Positions 5,151 through 5,208 of a stretch of 5,208 bases of DNA are shown in pieces. The notes under the pieces were generated by a model. The model made no database searches, was not told the origin of the DNA, and was given only the letters and a program-made list of their open reading frames with translations. The number at the start of each line of letters is the position of its first letter. The first letter of the stretch is position 1. A program made the translations under genes and the position numbers. The stretch covers positions 1-5,208 of the forward strand of contig SMWS01000078.1 of NCBI GenBank assembly GCA_004356685.1. The letters run 5' to 3'. Source of the DNA: Deltaproteobacteria bacterium (GTDB taxonomy: Bacteria; Desulfobacterota_D; UBA1144; Nemesobacterales; N074bin48).

Positions 5151-5208
5151 TATAGCTCATTTAAAATATAATTCATATACATAACAAATTACTTTTTTTA
5201 GATTTATA

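Noticed and set aside
5061..5208. Riboswitch or small RNA gene upstream of ftsY
   Set aside because: The region is AT-rich, without GC-containing stems or a conserved aptamer core that I can recognise; only a promoter and a Shine-Dalgarno are supportable.
1..5208. CRISPR array, tRNA or rRNA gene, insertion sequence or phage gene
   Set aside because: No regularly spaced repeats, no cloverleaf or rRNA-like GC-rich block, and no transposase, integrase or structural phage motif appears on either strand.

Overview
The window is an AT-rich (roughly two-thirds A+T) stretch of bacterial chromosome, densely packed with genes and mostly housekeeping. Nothing in it marks a phage, transposon or CRISPR locus. 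The membrane-anchored long-form FtsY, bifunctional RibD, NadD and RsfS point to a Gram-negative-type bacterium. The FtsY architecture (N-terminal membrane helix, long acidic linker, NG domain) is reminiscent of deltaproteobacteria and related lineages, but that placement is an impression from protein style, not a demonstrated assignment. Non-ATG starts are common: TTG is the best start for ftsY, for both PIN toxins and for the small membrane protein, and GTG for nadD.

Layout. At the left edge a PIN-domain VapC-like ribonuclease gene runs rightward (5-439); its expected antitoxin would lie off the left edge. Everything else runs leftward. Read in the direction of transcription from the right edge, the order is: a 148-base upstream region with a good promoter candidate; ftsY (SRP receptor GTPase); ribD (riboflavin deaminase/reductase) 21 bases later; a 92-base gap with a strong promoter and an inverted-repeat operator; a Phd/YefM-family antitoxin with a PIN-domain toxin; nadD (NaMN adenylyltransferase) 25 bases after the toxin; rsfS (ribosome silencing factor), overlapping nadD by 8 bases; and a small predicted membrane protein of unknown function. 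The small gene converges on the left-edge toxin gene, and an AT-rich hairpin spans the two stop codons.

How the parts relate. ftsY-ribD looks like one transcription unit and nadD-rsfS a second, overlapping pair. The toxin-antitoxin cassette sits between them, all co-oriented, so transcription from the cassette promoter could continue into nadD-rsfS. The most informative non-coding signal is in front of the antitoxin. A near-palindrome of TGTGT/ACACA half-sites covers a perfect TTGACA -35 box and the spacer behind it, the arrangement expected for autorepression. The antitoxin start has no Shine-Dalgarno sequence and lies so close to the -10 box that a leaderless mRNA is plausible. I see no convincing evidence of an undescribed multi-gene system; the best leads are this regulatory region, the unknown small membrane protein, and a run of eight C inside the zinc motif of ribD.
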